From positions 72,556-136,555 of the forward strand of contig QUKC01000008.1 of assembly GCA_003481005.1 (NCBI GenBank): a stretch of 64,000 nucleotides of DNA, read 5' to 3'. The position numbers and the translations under genes are program-made. Of the stretch, positions 46,726 through 56,108 are shown in pieces. The stretch is from Firmicutes bacterium TM09-10 (lineage in GTDB: Bacteria > Bacillota > Clostridia > Lachnospirales > Lachnospiraceae). The notes beneath the pieces are model-generated. The model did not search any database. It saw nothing but the letters and a program-made list of their open reading frames with translations, and was not told the DNA's origin. Positions within the stretch are counted from its first letter, which is position 1. The number at the start of each line of letters is the position of its first letter.

Positions 46726-47739
46726 TTATCTGGTGCTCAAATGCCCGATATTTTTGATCAGCACGGAAATCGTCCCGTCGGGATTTGTGATAAATTCTAC
46801 CTTCTCGGGGTCCTTATATTCTTCCATCGGAATCGTGATTTCGATGCCGGTGTCCGTCGTCAGGTGCTGCTTCTGGAACTTTTTGATCGTCGCCTCGCTC
46901 TTGGGCCTGACAACTTCTTTTTCCATGTTATATTTTTCCAGCTTTTCCTCCAGGTCTGCCTGCATCTGCGGACTGTCCTTAAAAACTTTCTCCTTGACCG
47001 CTTCGACCTCCAGGCTCCCCTTTTCCTCCAGCTCATCATAGATCGCCTGCTTGACTTCCATCTTTCGCCGGGTGTCCTCATCTCCATAGTATTTTTTGTT
47101 GACCTGTTCCACTGCTTTTGTCACGATATCCAGCTTTGTCTTCTGAGACATCGGTGCATGACATTCCAGAAACAGTTCGGAAAAGTACAGCTTCTTTTCC
47201 CCATTTACTTCGAATTTTTTCTCTGTCAGCAAAATTTCTCCATTCGACAGATTCACTAAAAATGCCTCAGAAAGCTTCTGTCCGGCAGACGGCAGGATCG
47301 CTTTCTGTAAAATGATATCGTTTAAATTTTCTCCGGTTTCGGTAGCCTTCGTCGCATGGGTATAGGAAGTTTTATAATTTAATTTTAAAAATCCGAAATA
47401 ATCGACGCCCTCCGCAGAAAAAACGACAACCGCAACGTCCGCCGCCGGAATATCGATATTCGAATTCATGATCCCATAGAGCTTTTCACACAATGCCCTG
47501 CTCGTCTGGACAAAATTTTCGGCGTTACAGTTCTGGATCAGCCCCATCACCTCAGATTCGTTAGAAAACTGGCAGACCTTCATATCGTCGCTCTCTGTAA
47601 ATTTTTCAATATGAGCTTTTAAAAAATCGCACAGATTCGAACCCATATCGATCGGACAGTCCGAAAGAACCGGCATTCCAACCACAGAATCCAGGATATG
47701 GACAATCCCCATTTTCATAATCATATCGTCTTTTTTCAT
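46726..47739 (-). CDS. Nucleoid-associated protein (NdpA/YejK, NA37 family)
   Basis: A 337-residue protein matching the 37-kDa nucleoid-associated family: N-terminal half with VVVFSAEGVDYFGFLKLNYK and C-terminal half with charged helices (KYNMEKEVVRPKSEATIKKF) and ITIPMEEYKDPEKVEF. Start at 47739 follows GAGGAG. Cytoplasmic, DNA-bound by family. A family B repeat sits just upstream. The exact role in Firmicutes is not established. Confidence 0.8.
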   Translation of the reverse strand: MKKDDMIMKMGIVHILDSVVGMPVLSDCPIDMGSNLCDFLKAHIEKFTESDDMKVCQFSNESEVMGLIQNCNAENFVQTSRALCEKLYGIMNSNIDIPAADVAVVVFSAEGVDYFGFLKLNYKTSYTHATKATETGENLNDIILQKAILPSAGQKLSEAFLVNLSNGEILLTEKKFEVNGEKKLYFSELFLECHAPMSQKTKLDIVTKAVEQVNKKYYGDEDTRRKMEVKQAIYDELEEKGSLEVEAVKEKVFKDSPQMQADLEEKLEKYNMEKEVVRPKSEATIKKFQKQHLTTDTGIEITIPMEEYKDPEKVEFITNPDGTISVLIKNIGHLSTR

Positions 47740-47766
47740 GCAGTTTCTCCTCAATTTCTTTTCCAT

Positions 47767-47819
47767 ACAATAGAATGCACACTCCGCGAACATTCTGCGA
47801 GCATTCTATTGTCATGAAT
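47767..47819 (-). repeat. Short hairpin repeat, family B, copy 4
   Basis: CAATAGAATGC ... GCATTCTATTG followed by TCATGAA, so reversed relative to copies 1-3. The loop is about 12 bases longer and contains an extra CATTCTGCGA, as if part of a second copy were inserted. Confidence 0.8.
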
Positions 47820-47912
47820 GAAATGGCACGTGTAAACCGTACCATTCCGTTTTTGCTTTTGTATGCGGCAGCTGCGTCATCTATAAACATAGCAGTTCGA
47901 TGAAAAATATGC

Positions 47913-47947
47913 AAGAAAAAGAGGCGAACGCTTTTGACGTCCGCCTC
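47913..47947 (-). terminator. Intrinsic terminator of bioY
   Basis: On the minus strand GAGGCGg and CGCCTC around a 13-15 base loop, followed by TTTTTCTTG. Confidence 0.75.
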
Positions 47948-48004
47948 CGGAATTCTCGCTTTTGCGACCTGACGCAGGGAAAAATCTTCCTCTCGGGATT
48001 CTTC

Positions 48005-48565
48005 TTATTCCGCCCGTTTTAACGCTTTTACGATCACAGGTCCGATCAGCGCTGCTAAAATAATCTTTGCAGTATCACCGGGCAGATAAGGGATAACCCC
48101 CACACCAAGACCTCCGATGAAGTCTAAGTTCAGCTGCAGGCAAAGCCATACGGTACCGAACAGGTAACATACCAGCGTTCCCAGAACCATCGCACCGAAC
48201 TGTTTCCAGAAGCTTTTGCCGGTCTTCTCAAACAGAATACCGGTCAGCGGGATCATGAACAGGAAGCCGATCAGATATCCTCCAGTCGGTCCTGCAAGCT
48301 TTGCAAAGCCACCGGAAAACCCGGAAAATACCGGAAGTCCCACCAGACCCAGAAGCAGATAGATCACATAGCTGATGAATGCATTTCTGGTGCCCAGAAT
48401 GTAAACGGAAAGGTACAAAATAAAGGTTGTCAGGGAAAGCGGAACAGGGCTGACCGGGATCGGAATGGAAAACGGAGCCGCTATACAGGTCACCGCTGTC
48501 ATCACACCGATCATCGCCATCTGTCTGATTCCAAGTACTGTCTCTTTTTTTGTTGCTGTCTGCAT
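48005..48565 (-). CDS. bioY: Biotin transporter S component BioY
   Basis: A 186-residue membrane protein with six hydrophobic segments; typical BioY motifs include FSIPIPVSPVPLSLTTF, GLPVFSGFSGGFAKLAGPTGG and GYLIGFLFMIPL. It binds biotin and works with a shared ECF module encoded elsewhere. The start at 48565 follows GGAGGGG. A clear promoter (48613-48641) and a CTGTCC/GGACAG inverted repeat at 48580-48595 next to the ribosome site are upstream. Confidence 0.94.
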   Translation of the reverse strand: MQTATKKETVLGIRQMAMIGVMTAVTCIAAPFSIPIPVSPVPLSLTTFILYLSVYILGTRNAFISYVIYLLLGLVGLPVFSGFSGGFAKLAGPTGGYLIGFLFMIPLTGILFEKTGKSFWKQFGAMVLGTLVCYLFGTVWLCLQLNLDFIGGLGVGVIPYLPGDTAKIILAALIGPVIVKALKRAE

Positions 48566-48579
48566 GATTGTCACCCCTC

Positions 48580-48595
48580 CTGTCCTGTCGGACAG
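48580..48595 (-). other. Inverted repeat beside the bioY ribosome site
   Basis: CTGTCC-tgtc-GGACAG, immediately before GGAGGGG in the bioY leader. It could form a small hairpin or bind a regulator; it does not resemble a BirA box. Confidence 0.4.
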
Positions 48596-48612
48596 TTTTT
48601 CTTTTTTCTTAA

Positions 48613-48641
48613 AAGATACCCCTTTCATCTGAAAATGTCAA
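48613..48641 (-). promoter_or_regulatory. Promoter of bioY
   Basis: On the minus strand TTGACA, a 17-bp spacer and TATCTT. Confidence 0.7.
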
Positions 48642-48693
48642 CAAAATCCTTGACTTTTTTGTTTCTTCTTTTGTTATATTATACAATGTCGTC

Positions 48694-49557
48694 CTATTTG
48701 TAAGTTTTTTGTATCGGATTTTGACAGCTGCGTGCCAAGGCGCCCGGTGACATATCATATTTTTGACGAAATGCCGTCAGAAAATAAGAATAGGAAAAGA
48801 ATCCGCACGCCGCACATACTTCCTTAGAGGATATGTTTCCCTCCTCCAGCATCCGTTTTGCCAGAGACAGGCGGTAATTGAGCATATATTCGGAAAAGGT
48901 TACGCCCATACAGGCATGGAATACGGAAGAAAAATACGATTCCGACAATCCTGCCTTCTGCGCCGCATCCGACAGCCTGATTTTTTCCCGGTAATGCTGC
49001 CGTACAAAAACCAGCGACCTGCGCACCGCCTCAGGGATTTCTTCCTCCTTTGCCTGCCGTTTCTTCGGGCTTTTTCGCAGAATCAAAATACAGATTTTTT
49101 CGATCAGATCCGCAGACATTTTTTCCCAGAACGCTTCTTTTTCTTCCTGCTCTCTTTTTAATTCCAGCAAAAGCTGTGTCATCTTCTGCATTTCCTTTTC
49201 CTGCATCTGAAAGCAAAACGGTTCTACCGCTTCTTCCAGCGCATCCAACAATACGTTCGATAACACCTCCTGCCGAAAAATCAGGTTATAGTAGCGGATA
49301 TATTCCCCTGTATCCGTCATCTGTCTGTGATAATCCGATGGTCGAATCAGCTGCAGGCTGCCTGCCGCCGCAACGAAGCTGCTTCCGTTGATCAGGAACC
49401 GGCTGCTTCCTTCATAGATCAGCGACAGCTCGTAAAAATCATGAAAATGAAGCTGCCGATTGAAGCTGCTCTCCGCTTCCGAATAGCAATTCTGTATGCT
49501 GAAAAGCCCGTTCGATAAATATTCCTTTGCCGGAAGAATTCCCTTTCCAAACTGCAT
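48694..49557 (-). CDS. AraC-family regulator
   Basis: A 287-residue regulator: an N-terminal cupin sensing domain (FHDFYELSLIYEGSSRFLINGS with the His/Glu cupin pattern) and a C-terminal pair of helix-turn-helix motifs (LSDAAQKAGLSESYFSSVF, SSKEVCAACGFFSYSYFLTA). It is divergent from the alpha-fucosidase gene and most likely controls it in response to a sugar. Its promoter region has two perfect 14-bp direct repeats. Confidence 0.92.
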   Translation of the reverse strand: MQFGKGILPAKEYLSNGLFSIQNCYSEAESSFNRQLHFHDFYELSLIYEGSSRFLINGSSFVAAAGSLQLIRPSDYHRQMTDTGEYIRYYNLIFRQEVLSNVLLDALEEAVEPFCFQMQEKEMQKMTQLLLELKREQEEKEAFWEKMSADLIEKICILILRKSPKKRQAKEEEIPEAVRRSLVFVRQHYREKIRLSDAAQKAGLSESYFSSVFHACMGVTFSEYMLNYRLSLAKRMLEEGNISSKEVCAACGFFSYSYFLTAFRQKYDMSPGALARSCQNPIQKTYK

Positions 49558-49591
49558 CCCTATATTTTCTCCATTTCTTTTTGCTTCAAAA

Positions 49592-49635
49592 ATTTTGTTA
49601 TTTTATGATTATATCATATATATTTTGTTATTTTA
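49592..49635. promoter_or_regulatory. Paired direct repeats between araC and fucosidase
   Basis: ATTTTGTTATTTTA occurs at 49592-49605 and 49622-49635, spaced by 30 bp, with the palindrome TATGAT-tat-ATCATA (49604-49618) between. A TATAAT for the araC gene lies between the repeats. Likely AraC-type operator; not proven. Confidence 0.6.
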
Positions 49636-49753
49636 AGTTTTCTATTGTCTTTTTTACCAATTCATCCTACGATAAGTTCAGACAGCGGCAATACAATTTC
49701 GCCCGGGAAAAACAAATCCATTTATTTCAAGACACCAGAAAGGAGTTTATCCA

Positions 49754-50722
49754 ATGACACATTTAGAAGATCTGCAGAAAAAATTTATCAACATGCGCTT
49801 CGGCACATTTATTCACTTCAACAGCGCAACCTTCCAGTTCCACAACAACCCCGACATCATCGACTGGGAATACGACCATGAAAACGGCGATCTGCCCAGG
49901 CAGTTCCCGTTTGATGAAAAAGACTTTAACCCGACCGCTCCAGAATACTGCAAGCAATGGGCAAAAATCGCTAAAAGCGCCGGCTGCCAGTTCGCTGCCC
50001 TGACAAGCAAGCACCACGAGGGCTTCGATCTCTGGCCCTCCGACTATACCGATCACTGTGTGAGAAATGCGACAAACAAAACCGATGTCGTTGCCGCTTA
50101 TCTGGACGCGTTCCGCAGCGAGGGAATTGTTGCCGGTCTGTATTTTTCCGTGCTCGACCTGACTGCTCAAACCGGTCACAGATCCTGCACAACAGCGCAG
50201 AAAGAAAAAATCTTCGGTCAGGTGACCGAGCTTCTTACAAACTATGGAGAAATCCCATTCCTGATCGTAGACGGTTGGAATGCTCCCTGGGGTGGTCCCT
50301 CCTATGAGATGCTTCCCTTCGAGGAGCTCGACCGCCTTGTGAAATCTCTGCAGCCCGATTGTATGCTGATGAACATCGGCTGTCAGGAAGGATTATCCGG
50401 TACTGACGTTGTATTTTATGAAAACGCCGCCGGTCAGGAAGTCGACCATAGCTTCAACGGTCCCGGCATCAGCTGCAACAAACTGACAAAGACATGGTTC
50501 TGGAGAGACGAAGACCCGACAATGCCCGTTACAAACGCAGAATGGGCACTTTCCAAAATGAAGGATTATTTCCCCCAGAATGTCAACTTCATGTTAAATC
50601 TCTCCCCTTCCACAACCGGTCTGGTGGACGAAAATCTTGCGCAAGAATTTGCCAGGATCGGTAAGACCTTCCAGATGCCCGCACCCCTGGATGCGCTTCC
50701 GGAGGGCTGGCTGAAGCGTTGA
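49754..50722 (+). CDS. Alpha-L-fucosidase-like glycosidase (GH29)
   Basis: A 322-residue enzyme consisting of a GH29-type barrel only: it opens with MRFGTFIHFNSATFQ, has SKHHEGFDLWPSDYTDH, the expected nucleophile Asp in FLIVDGWNAPWGGP (about 173) and closes with FMLNLSPSTTGLVDE. The C-terminal beta-sandwich found in many GH29 proteins is absent, and there is no signal peptide, so it acts in the cytoplasm. Fucosidic substrates are likely but not certain. It is regulated by the divergent AraC gene, by inference. Confidence 0.86.
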   Translation: MTHLEDLQKKFINMRFGTFIHFNSATFQFHNNPDIIDWEYDHENGDLPRQFPFDEKDFNPTAPEYCKQWAKIAKSAGCQFAALTSKHHEGFDLWPSDYTDHCVRNATNKTDVVAAYLDAFRSEGIVAGLYFSVLDLTAQTGHRSCTTAQKEKIFGQVTELLTNYGEIPFLIVDGWNAPWGGPSYEMLPFEELDRLVKSLQPDCMLMNIGCQEGLSGTDVVFYENAAGQEVDHSFNGPGISCNKLTKTWFWRDEDPTMPVTNAEWALSKMKDYFPQNVNFMLNLSPSTTGLVDENLAQEFARIGKTFQMPAPLDALPEGWLKR

Positions 50723-50733
50723 TCTCTATTGAT

Positions 50734-50769
50734 GCAAAAGAACAGGGCATTCCCGCCTTGTTCTTTTGC
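50734..50769 (+). terminator. Terminator-like hairpin between the fucosidase and M32 genes
   Basis: GCAAAAGAACAagG and TTGTTCTTTTGC form a near-perfect stem; the T-rich 3' arm replaces a separate T tract. Confidence 0.6.
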
Positions 50770-50847
50770 TATTCTCGGGGTATACTTGAAAAAGAAGTGG
50801 TCGGCACTTCCTGTCCGACCCAAAAAGTATCCTGTAAGGAGGACATT

Positions 50848-52347
50848 ATGTCACAGACACTCGAACAATTTCAGGCCTATCAGACCAGACTCGAACAATA
50901 CGATCAGGCGATCGCCCTGCTCTACTGGGACCTGCAGACCGCAGCTCCAAAAGACAGCATCGAAGCAAAGCTGTCTGCGGTAGGCTATTTTTCCACGGAA
51001 TCCTTCCGCCTTTCGACGGCGGACGAATACGGCAACCTGTTAAAAAAACTCTCTGCTCCCGAAGAATATGATCAGCTGTCTCCCGCCATGCAGCTTACGA
51101 TCCGGCGAAACCTGAGAGATTTCGAACGCTTCAAGCGCATTCCGGAAGCCTTCTACACAGAATATGTCACAGAAAAGGCACGTTCCGAAAAAGCCTGGGA
51201 GGCGGCCAAGGAGGCTTCTGATTTCTCTATATTTGCGCCCCATCTGGACAAGGTCATCTCCATGACAAAAGAATATGTCCACTACATGGAGCCGGATCAG
51301 GATGTGTATGAATTTTTGGTCGGTCTTTTTGAGGACGGTATGGATACGGAAACGATCGACCGCATTTTTGCAGAACTAAAAGAAGGACTTCTTCCGCTGC
51401 TTGCCAAAATCGAGGCAGCTCCCAAGCCGGATCTCTCTGCCCTGCAGCAGACCTTTGACCCGGATGCTCAGAAAAAGGTACAGGAGCTGCTGCTTTCTTA
51501 TATCGGCTTTTCCTTTGACTGCGGCGCGGTTGCCGAGAGTATGCATCCCTTTACGACTACGCTTTGCCCCGGCGATGTCCGCGTAACAAACCACTATTAT
51601 GCCGACAATCCGATTTCTTCGATGTTCTCCGCCATTCACGAGGGCGGTCATGCAATCTTTGAGCAAAATGTCGATAAGGATTTCTGGCATACTGCCGCAG
51701 CCCAGATCAATATGATGGGACTTCACGAAAGCCAGTCCCGCTTTTACGAAAATATCCTCGGCAGAAACCCACACTTTTGGACACCAATTTACGAAAAAAT
51801 GTCCGCGCTGCTTCCAGAATTTAAAACCGTCCCATTTGATACGTTTATAAAAGCGATCAACGACGTACACCCCAGCATGATCCGTACGGAAGCAGATGAA
51901 GTGACCTACGGTCTGCATATCATCCTGCGTTACGAAATAGAAAAAGCAATTTTTAGAGATAATGTAAAGACCGATGACCTGCCGGCTCTCTGGAATCAGA
52001 AAATGCAGGAGCTGCTGGGCATTACTCCTGCAAACGATGCAGAAGGCATCCTGCAGGATATGCACTGGTCCGACGGCTCCTTTGGATATTTCCCCTCCTA
52101 CCTGCTGGGCTCCATTTATGACGGCATGTACCTTGAAGCAATCCAAAAGGATCTCGGAGATCTGGATACGGTTCTGGAAAACGGAAGGATCCTCGACATC
52201 ACCCACTGGCTGAAGGAAAAGATCCATCGTTTTGGCAGCATGTATAACTCCAAAGAGGTTATCGAACGGGTCTGCGGCAAGGAAATCAGCGCACAGCCAC
52301 TGCTTCGCTATTTTGAAGAAAAATACAGTAAAGTATACGAATTCTGA
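50848..52347 (+). CDS. Carboxypeptidase M32 family (Taq/thermostable type)
   Basis: A 499-residue zinc carboxypeptidase, all-helical and cytoplasmic. It shows the zinc motif HEGGH (about 265), preceded by SMFSAIHEGG, and the family stretches LLYWDLQTAAP, MGLHESQSRFYEN, DEVTYGLHIILRYEIE and HWSDGSFGYFPSY. Start at 50848 follows TAAGGAGG; an in-frame frame extends upstream through the terminator-like hairpin and is not used. Confidence 0.94.
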   Translation: MSQTLEQFQAYQTRLEQYDQAIALLYWDLQTAAPKDSIEAKLSAVGYFSTESFRLSTADEYGNLLKKLSAPEEYDQLSPAMQLTIRRNLRDFERFKRIPEAFYTEYVTEKARSEKAWEAAKEASDFSIFAPHLDKVISMTKEYVHYMEPDQDVYEFLVGLFEDGMDTETIDRIFAELKEGLLPLLAKIEAAPKPDLSALQQTFDPDAQKKVQELLLSYIGFSFDCGAVAESMHPFTTTLCPGDVRVTNHYYADNPISSMFSAIHEGGHAIFEQNVDKDFWHTAAAQINMMGLHESQSRFYENILGRNPHFWTPIYEKMSALLPEFKTVPFDTFIKAINDVHPSMIRTEADEVTYGLHIILRYEIEKAIFRDNVKTDDLPALWNQKMQELLGITPANDAEGILQDMHWSDGSFGYFPSYLLGSIYDGMYLEAIQKDLGDLDTVLENGRILDITHWLKEKIHRFGSMYNSKEVIERVCGKEISAQPLLRYFEEKYSKVYEF

Positions 52348-52427
52348 CCAGTGCTTGGAAGTCGGACTGCTTTCTCTGTAAAATAGAACGTATATCCCAT
52401 CAAACAGCAACCTTCTATTATTGACGC

Positions 52428-52503
52428 AAAAACCGGAAAATCTTTCCAGATGCCTTACGACAATCCATGTGCGTGGCATCGGAACAGATTTTCCGGTTTT
52501 TCT
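52428..52503. terminator. Long bidirectional terminator
   Basis: AAAAACCGGAAAATCT pairs with AGATTTTCCGGTTTTT (16 bp), enclosing a second stem GATGCC/GGCATC. It separates the convergent M32 and aldolase genes. Confidence 0.8.
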
Positions 52504-52534
52504 AATCAGGCGATTCCATTTTTATACATTCGAT

Positions 52535-53572
52535 TCACGGCAGCGTTTTTAAAATCCGTCCCAGCTCTTCTACATCTTCCGGTTTTGTTGCCCAGCTGGA
52601 CGCAAACCGCACTGCAGCTGCTCCATTTTCCAGCTCTTCCCAGGTTTCACAGCTGACACGATCCTTCAGTGCTTCCCGCTGTGCTGCATTTAATACGACA
52701 AACTGCTGATTCGTCGGAGAATTGATATAAAGCGGACACCCATGCTCCGTCAGAAGCTCCTTGATCCTCATGGCCATCTCGATCGCATGGGCAGAAATTT
52801 TCAAATACAGATTTTCTGTAAAAAGCGTATCGAATTGAATCCCCAGCAGACGCCCCTTCGCAAGCACCGCCCCCTGCTGCTTCATCAGGGTAAAAAATCC
52901 CGGAACAGTGTTCTTTTTAGGGAAAACAACTGCTTCTCCAAACAGTGCGCCCACCTTTGTACCTCCAATATAGAACACATCGCACAGCTCTGCCAGATCT
53001 GCAAGTGTCACGTCTGTTCCGGGTGCACAAAGTCCATAGCCCAGACGCGCACCGTCCAAAAACAGAGGCAGCTGATATTCCTCACAGACCTTTCGAAGCG
53101 CCTTTAACTCTTCTTTTGTATAGAGTGTTCCATATTCGGTCGGATGGGAAATATAAATCATGCCGGGCTGCACCATATGGGTACAGCTGCCGTCCTGATA
53201 AAAGCGTTCCAGATAGTGCTTTACCGCCGCAGCCTCAAGCTTCCCGTTTTTGTGGGGAATCGTCAGCACCTTATGACCGCCGCTTTCAATTGCACCTGCC
53301 TCGTGGACACCGATATGTCCGGTATCCGCTGCAATAACCCCCTCGAAGGGCTTTAAAAATCCCCGGATCACTGTCGCATTTGTCTGGGTCCCGCCCACCA
53401 GAAAATAAATTTCCGCCTCCGGGCACTGGCATGCTGTCCGAATCTTTGCTTTTGCAGATTCGCAATAGGCATCCTTTCCATAGCCGTAGGTATGCTCCAT
53501 GTTCGTTTCCATCAGGCGCTGTAAGATTGCAGGATGTGCGCCTTCCATGTAGTCACAGTCAAAGTATAGCAT
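52535..53572 (-). CDS. ltaE: Low-specificity L-threonine aldolase
   Basis: A 345-residue fold-type I PLP enzyme that splits threonine to glycine and acetaldehyde. The PLP lysine is in YIGGTKVGALFGEAV (about 203), and the substrate regions PGMIYISHPTEYGTLYTKEE and LFLDGARLGYGL match the beta-eliminating lyase/aldolase group. A glycine-producing enzyme, it fits with the glycine riboswitch but is not linked to it. Related tyrosine phenol-lyase-type functions are less likely. Confidence 0.9.
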   Translation of the reverse strand: MLYFDCDYMEGAHPAILQRLMETNMEHTYGYGKDAYCESAKAKIRTACQCPEAEIYFLVGGTQTNATVIRGFLKPFEGVIAADTGHIGVHEAGAIESGGHKVLTIPHKNGKLEAAAVKHYLERFYQDGSCTHMVQPGMIYISHPTEYGTLYTKEELKALRKVCEEYQLPLFLDGARLGYGLCAPGTDVTLADLAELCDVFYIGGTKVGALFGEAVVFPKKNTVPGFFTLMKQQGAVLAKGRLLGIQFDTLFTENLYLKISAHAIEMAMRIKELLTEHGCPLYINSPTNQQFVVLNAAQREALKDRVSCETWEELENGAAAVRFASSWATKPEDVEELGRILKTLP

Positions 53573-53622
53573 TGCTTTCTCCTCCTGGTATTTTTTGTAC
53601 CATTTTTTCTTTCCCTACAGTT

Positions 53623-53823
53623 TCAGTCTTCCTTTTGCTGCTCTAAGAGCTCATAGAGCGCATCGTCGCCTTCGTCGATCCACACATCCTCTTCCTCTTC
53701 ATTCAAGCCAAGAAATTGTGCCAGCGTTCGGGTATCATCGCTGTTATTCCATTCGTCCACATAATCGTCGATCTCTTCAAACTCGATCTCCCCTGCCAGA
53801 TAACGTTCTTTAAAATTTGCCAT
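53623..53823 (-). CDS. Small acidic protein
   Basis: A 66-residue, very acidic protein (EIEFEEIDDYVDEWNNSDD and NEEEEDVWIDEGDD). It has a TTTCCTTTC-complement ribosome site (AGAAAGGA) before its ATG and lies 22 bp after the histidine kinase gene, so it may be co-transcribed. I recall similar short acidic proteins in Lachnospiraceae but have no function to offer. Confidence 0.7.
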   Translation of the reverse strand: MANFKERYLAGEIEFEEIDDYVDEWNNSDDTRTLAQFLGLNEEEEDVWIDEGDDALYELLEQQKED

Positions 53824-53845
53824 CCTGATTTCCTTTCTACAGTCG

Positions 53846-56101
53846 TTAGTAAGTTTCTTTTAATTCGTTGATCATTGTTATCAGTAATTTCATATCTACG
53901 GGCTTTGCAATATGTGCATTCATACCGGCTGTCAGAGAATGCCGGATATCCTCTGAAAAGGCATTGGCAGTCATTGCGATGATCGGAATTGTCCCTGCCT
54001 GTTTGTGTAAGCTCCTTCGGATCGCCCTTGCCGCATCATAACCGTTCATGACAGGCATCTGCACATCCATCAGGATCATGTCATAGGTTCCGGGCACAGA
54101 CTGTTCAAAAGTATTCACCACCTTTTCCCCATTTTCACAAATCGTACACTCCGCACCTTTGATTTTTAACAGTTCCGTCAAAATTTCTGCATTCAGTTCA
54201 TTATCCTCTGCACATAAAAAGTGCATTCCCTCCAGGATAGTTCCATTCGGCGTTTCTTCTTCCTTGGATGATAGGAATGCAGGCCGCTCTTTTGCAATTT
54301 TCAGATCTATAAGCACTTCAAAGCAGCTTCCCTGTCCGGGTTCACTTTCTACAGAAATCGTACCTCCCATGGCTTCCACGAGATTTCTGGTGATGGCCAT
54401 TCCAAGTCCGGTTCCCTGTATCTTATTTGTCACAGAGTTTTCTGCACGGGTAAAGGCATCAAAGATCGTATCTTTAAAAGCATCTGACATTCCCATTCCA
54501 TTATCACGGACAAAAAAGCGATACCTTGCATAGACTGTGGAGGTTGTCTCACATTCTTCTGTCCCAAAATGAATTGCTCCCCCCTCTTGTGTATACTTTA
54601 CCGCATTGGACAAGAGGTTGCTAAAAATCTGCATCAGGTGAACCTGATCTCCATTTACCCACTCGTGCCGGATCTTCTCTTTTGTAATTGTAAGGGTCTG
54701 ATCTTTTTCTTCTACCTGTGGATGGAATATCGCATTCAGATCCTGTAAAAGATCCGAAATAGAAAAATCCGTATACTGAAAAGCTGTTTTTCCTGCTTCG
54801 ATCTTGCTCATATCCAAAACATTGTTAATGATCCCTAACAGGTGCTGCGAGGATATGTCAATTTTATCAATATACTCCAATACCTTGACCTTATCCCCTG
54901 CATTATGCCTGATCAAAGTTGTAATACCAACAATCGCATTCATGGGTGTGCGGATGTCATGGGACACATTGGACAGAAAATCTGTTTTCGCCTTATTTGC
55001 ATTTTCCGCTGTCTGTAAGGCTTCTGTTGCAATATTCTTTGCCTCTTTCAGATTCTGATTCGATGCTTCCAATTCCTTCATGGCCTGTATTTGAAGTTCA
55101 TTATTTCTTTTTTCGTATTTTGCTTTTTGATCTGCGATACTGAGTCTGGAAACACTGTAAAATAACCCGGCAAAGAGTAAAATGATAAAGCCTACCATAA
55201 ACATTGTTGTAAATGACACCGCTTTCTGATACTCTGTCAGGGTATTATCGACAACATTTTTTGCCACAATACAGATCAGCACGGAATGGTTGCTTTCTAT
55301 CGGACAGTAGCCCAGATAATAGGGCGTTTTTCCGCCCAAAAGCTCTACTCCCTGCTCTCTGGCCACAAGTCTTTTTTGAAGTGTTTCTACCTCACCTTCT
55401 GTGATAGCCTGATTCTTCCTTAAGTGCTTTAACAGAGAATAATTCCGGAATAATACATCTTTACTCTGATTCGTATAGGTAATGTTTCCCTCGTTATCCA
55501 GCAGAAACAGATAGGCATTTCCATGATATCCCTTAAGCTTTAGCATAGAATCTAATTTTGCATGATTATATACCGTTCCAACTGCGGTATACGTTTCTCC
55601 ATCCACGCGATATGGCTGACATGGAATTGCAACCAAATAAGCACCGTTTTGTATTTCTTCATGATTCCAGGCAACCAGTTTTGCAATATTACGTCCGTTT
55701 CTTAAATCCAACAGAAGCTTACTTGGAATGTCCATTCGTATTTTCGTTCCGTCTGCAGTGATCGCCTTACCATTTTCCTGAAGAAACAGGAGTGTACTTT
55801 CCGATTCTTTTTCCCACGCCTCAAAAAAAATACTGGTTCCTTCTGTTTCCAGGGACAGTTCCTTTTCCTGAAGCAGATAGTCTTCCACCAAATGCAGCCG
55901 GCTATAGTATCCACTTGTCTGAAGCTCATAGGTCTGTTGCATTTGTTCTACAACAGCTCCCATACTGATTTTTCCGTTTTTCTCAATATAACTGTTCATC
56001 CTGTTCGTAAGATGCTTTATAAAGACTATGCTTGAAAGAATGAGAAGCCCTATCAGGAACGGAACGATTATTTTTTTTCTTTTCACTGCTGCTTGTTCCA
56101 T
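53846..56101 (-). CDS. Hybrid sensor histidine kinase with receiver domain
   Basis: A 751-residue membrane sensor. TM1 (about 10-28), a large extracellular Cache-like sensing region (about 35-300), TM2 (about 305-325), a short coiled linker, then the kinase: H-box NVSHDIRTPMNAIVGI (His about 380), N-box NLLSNAVKY, G-boxes DNGMGM and GTGLGMAI, and a C-terminal receiver with EDNELN, MDVQMPVMNG (Asp about 678) and MTANAFSED. There is no HPt domain and no DNA-binding response regulator nearby. It starts 7 nt after the solute-binding lipoprotein gene, which could present its ligand. Confidence 0.92.
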   Translation of the reverse strand: MEQAAVKRKKIIVPFLIGLLILSSIVFIKHLTNRMNSYIEKNGKISMGAVVEQMQQTYELQTSGYYSRLHLVEDYLLQEKELSLETEGTSIFFEAWEKESESTLLFLQENGKAITADGTKIRMDIPSKLLLDLRNGRNIAKLVAWNHEEIQNGAYLVAIPCQPYRVDGETYTAVGTVYNHAKLDSMLKLKGYHGNAYLFLLDNEGNITYTNQSKDVLFRNYSLLKHLRKNQAITEGEVETLQKRLVAREQGVELLGGKTPYYLGYCPIESNHSVLICIVAKNVVDNTLTEYQKAVSFTTMFMVGFIILLFAGLFYSVSRLSIADQKAKYEKRNNELQIQAMKELEASNQNLKEAKNIATEALQTAENANKAKTDFLSNVSHDIRTPMNAIVGITTLIRHNAGDKVKVLEYIDKIDISSQHLLGIINNVLDMSKIEAGKTAFQYTDFSISDLLQDLNAIFHPQVEEKDQTLTITKEKIRHEWVNGDQVHLMQIFSNLLSNAVKYTQEGGAIHFGTEECETTSTVYARYRFFVRDNGMGMSDAFKDTIFDAFTRAENSVTNKIQGTGLGMAITRNLVEAMGGTISVESEPGQGSCFEVLIDLKIAKERPAFLSSKEEETPNGTILEGMHFLCAEDNELNAEILTELLKIKGAECTICENGEKVVNTFEQSVPGTYDMILMDVQMPVMNGYDAARAIRRSLHKQAGTIPIIAMTANAFSEDIRHSLTAGMNAHIAKPVDMKLLITMINELKETY

Positions 56102-56108
56102 CTGCGCT

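Noticed and set aside
46726-47739. Assignment of this protein to DUF4317
   Set aside because: Similar size and host range, but motifs such as VVFSAEGVDYFGFLKLNYK fit the NA37 nucleoid-associated family better.
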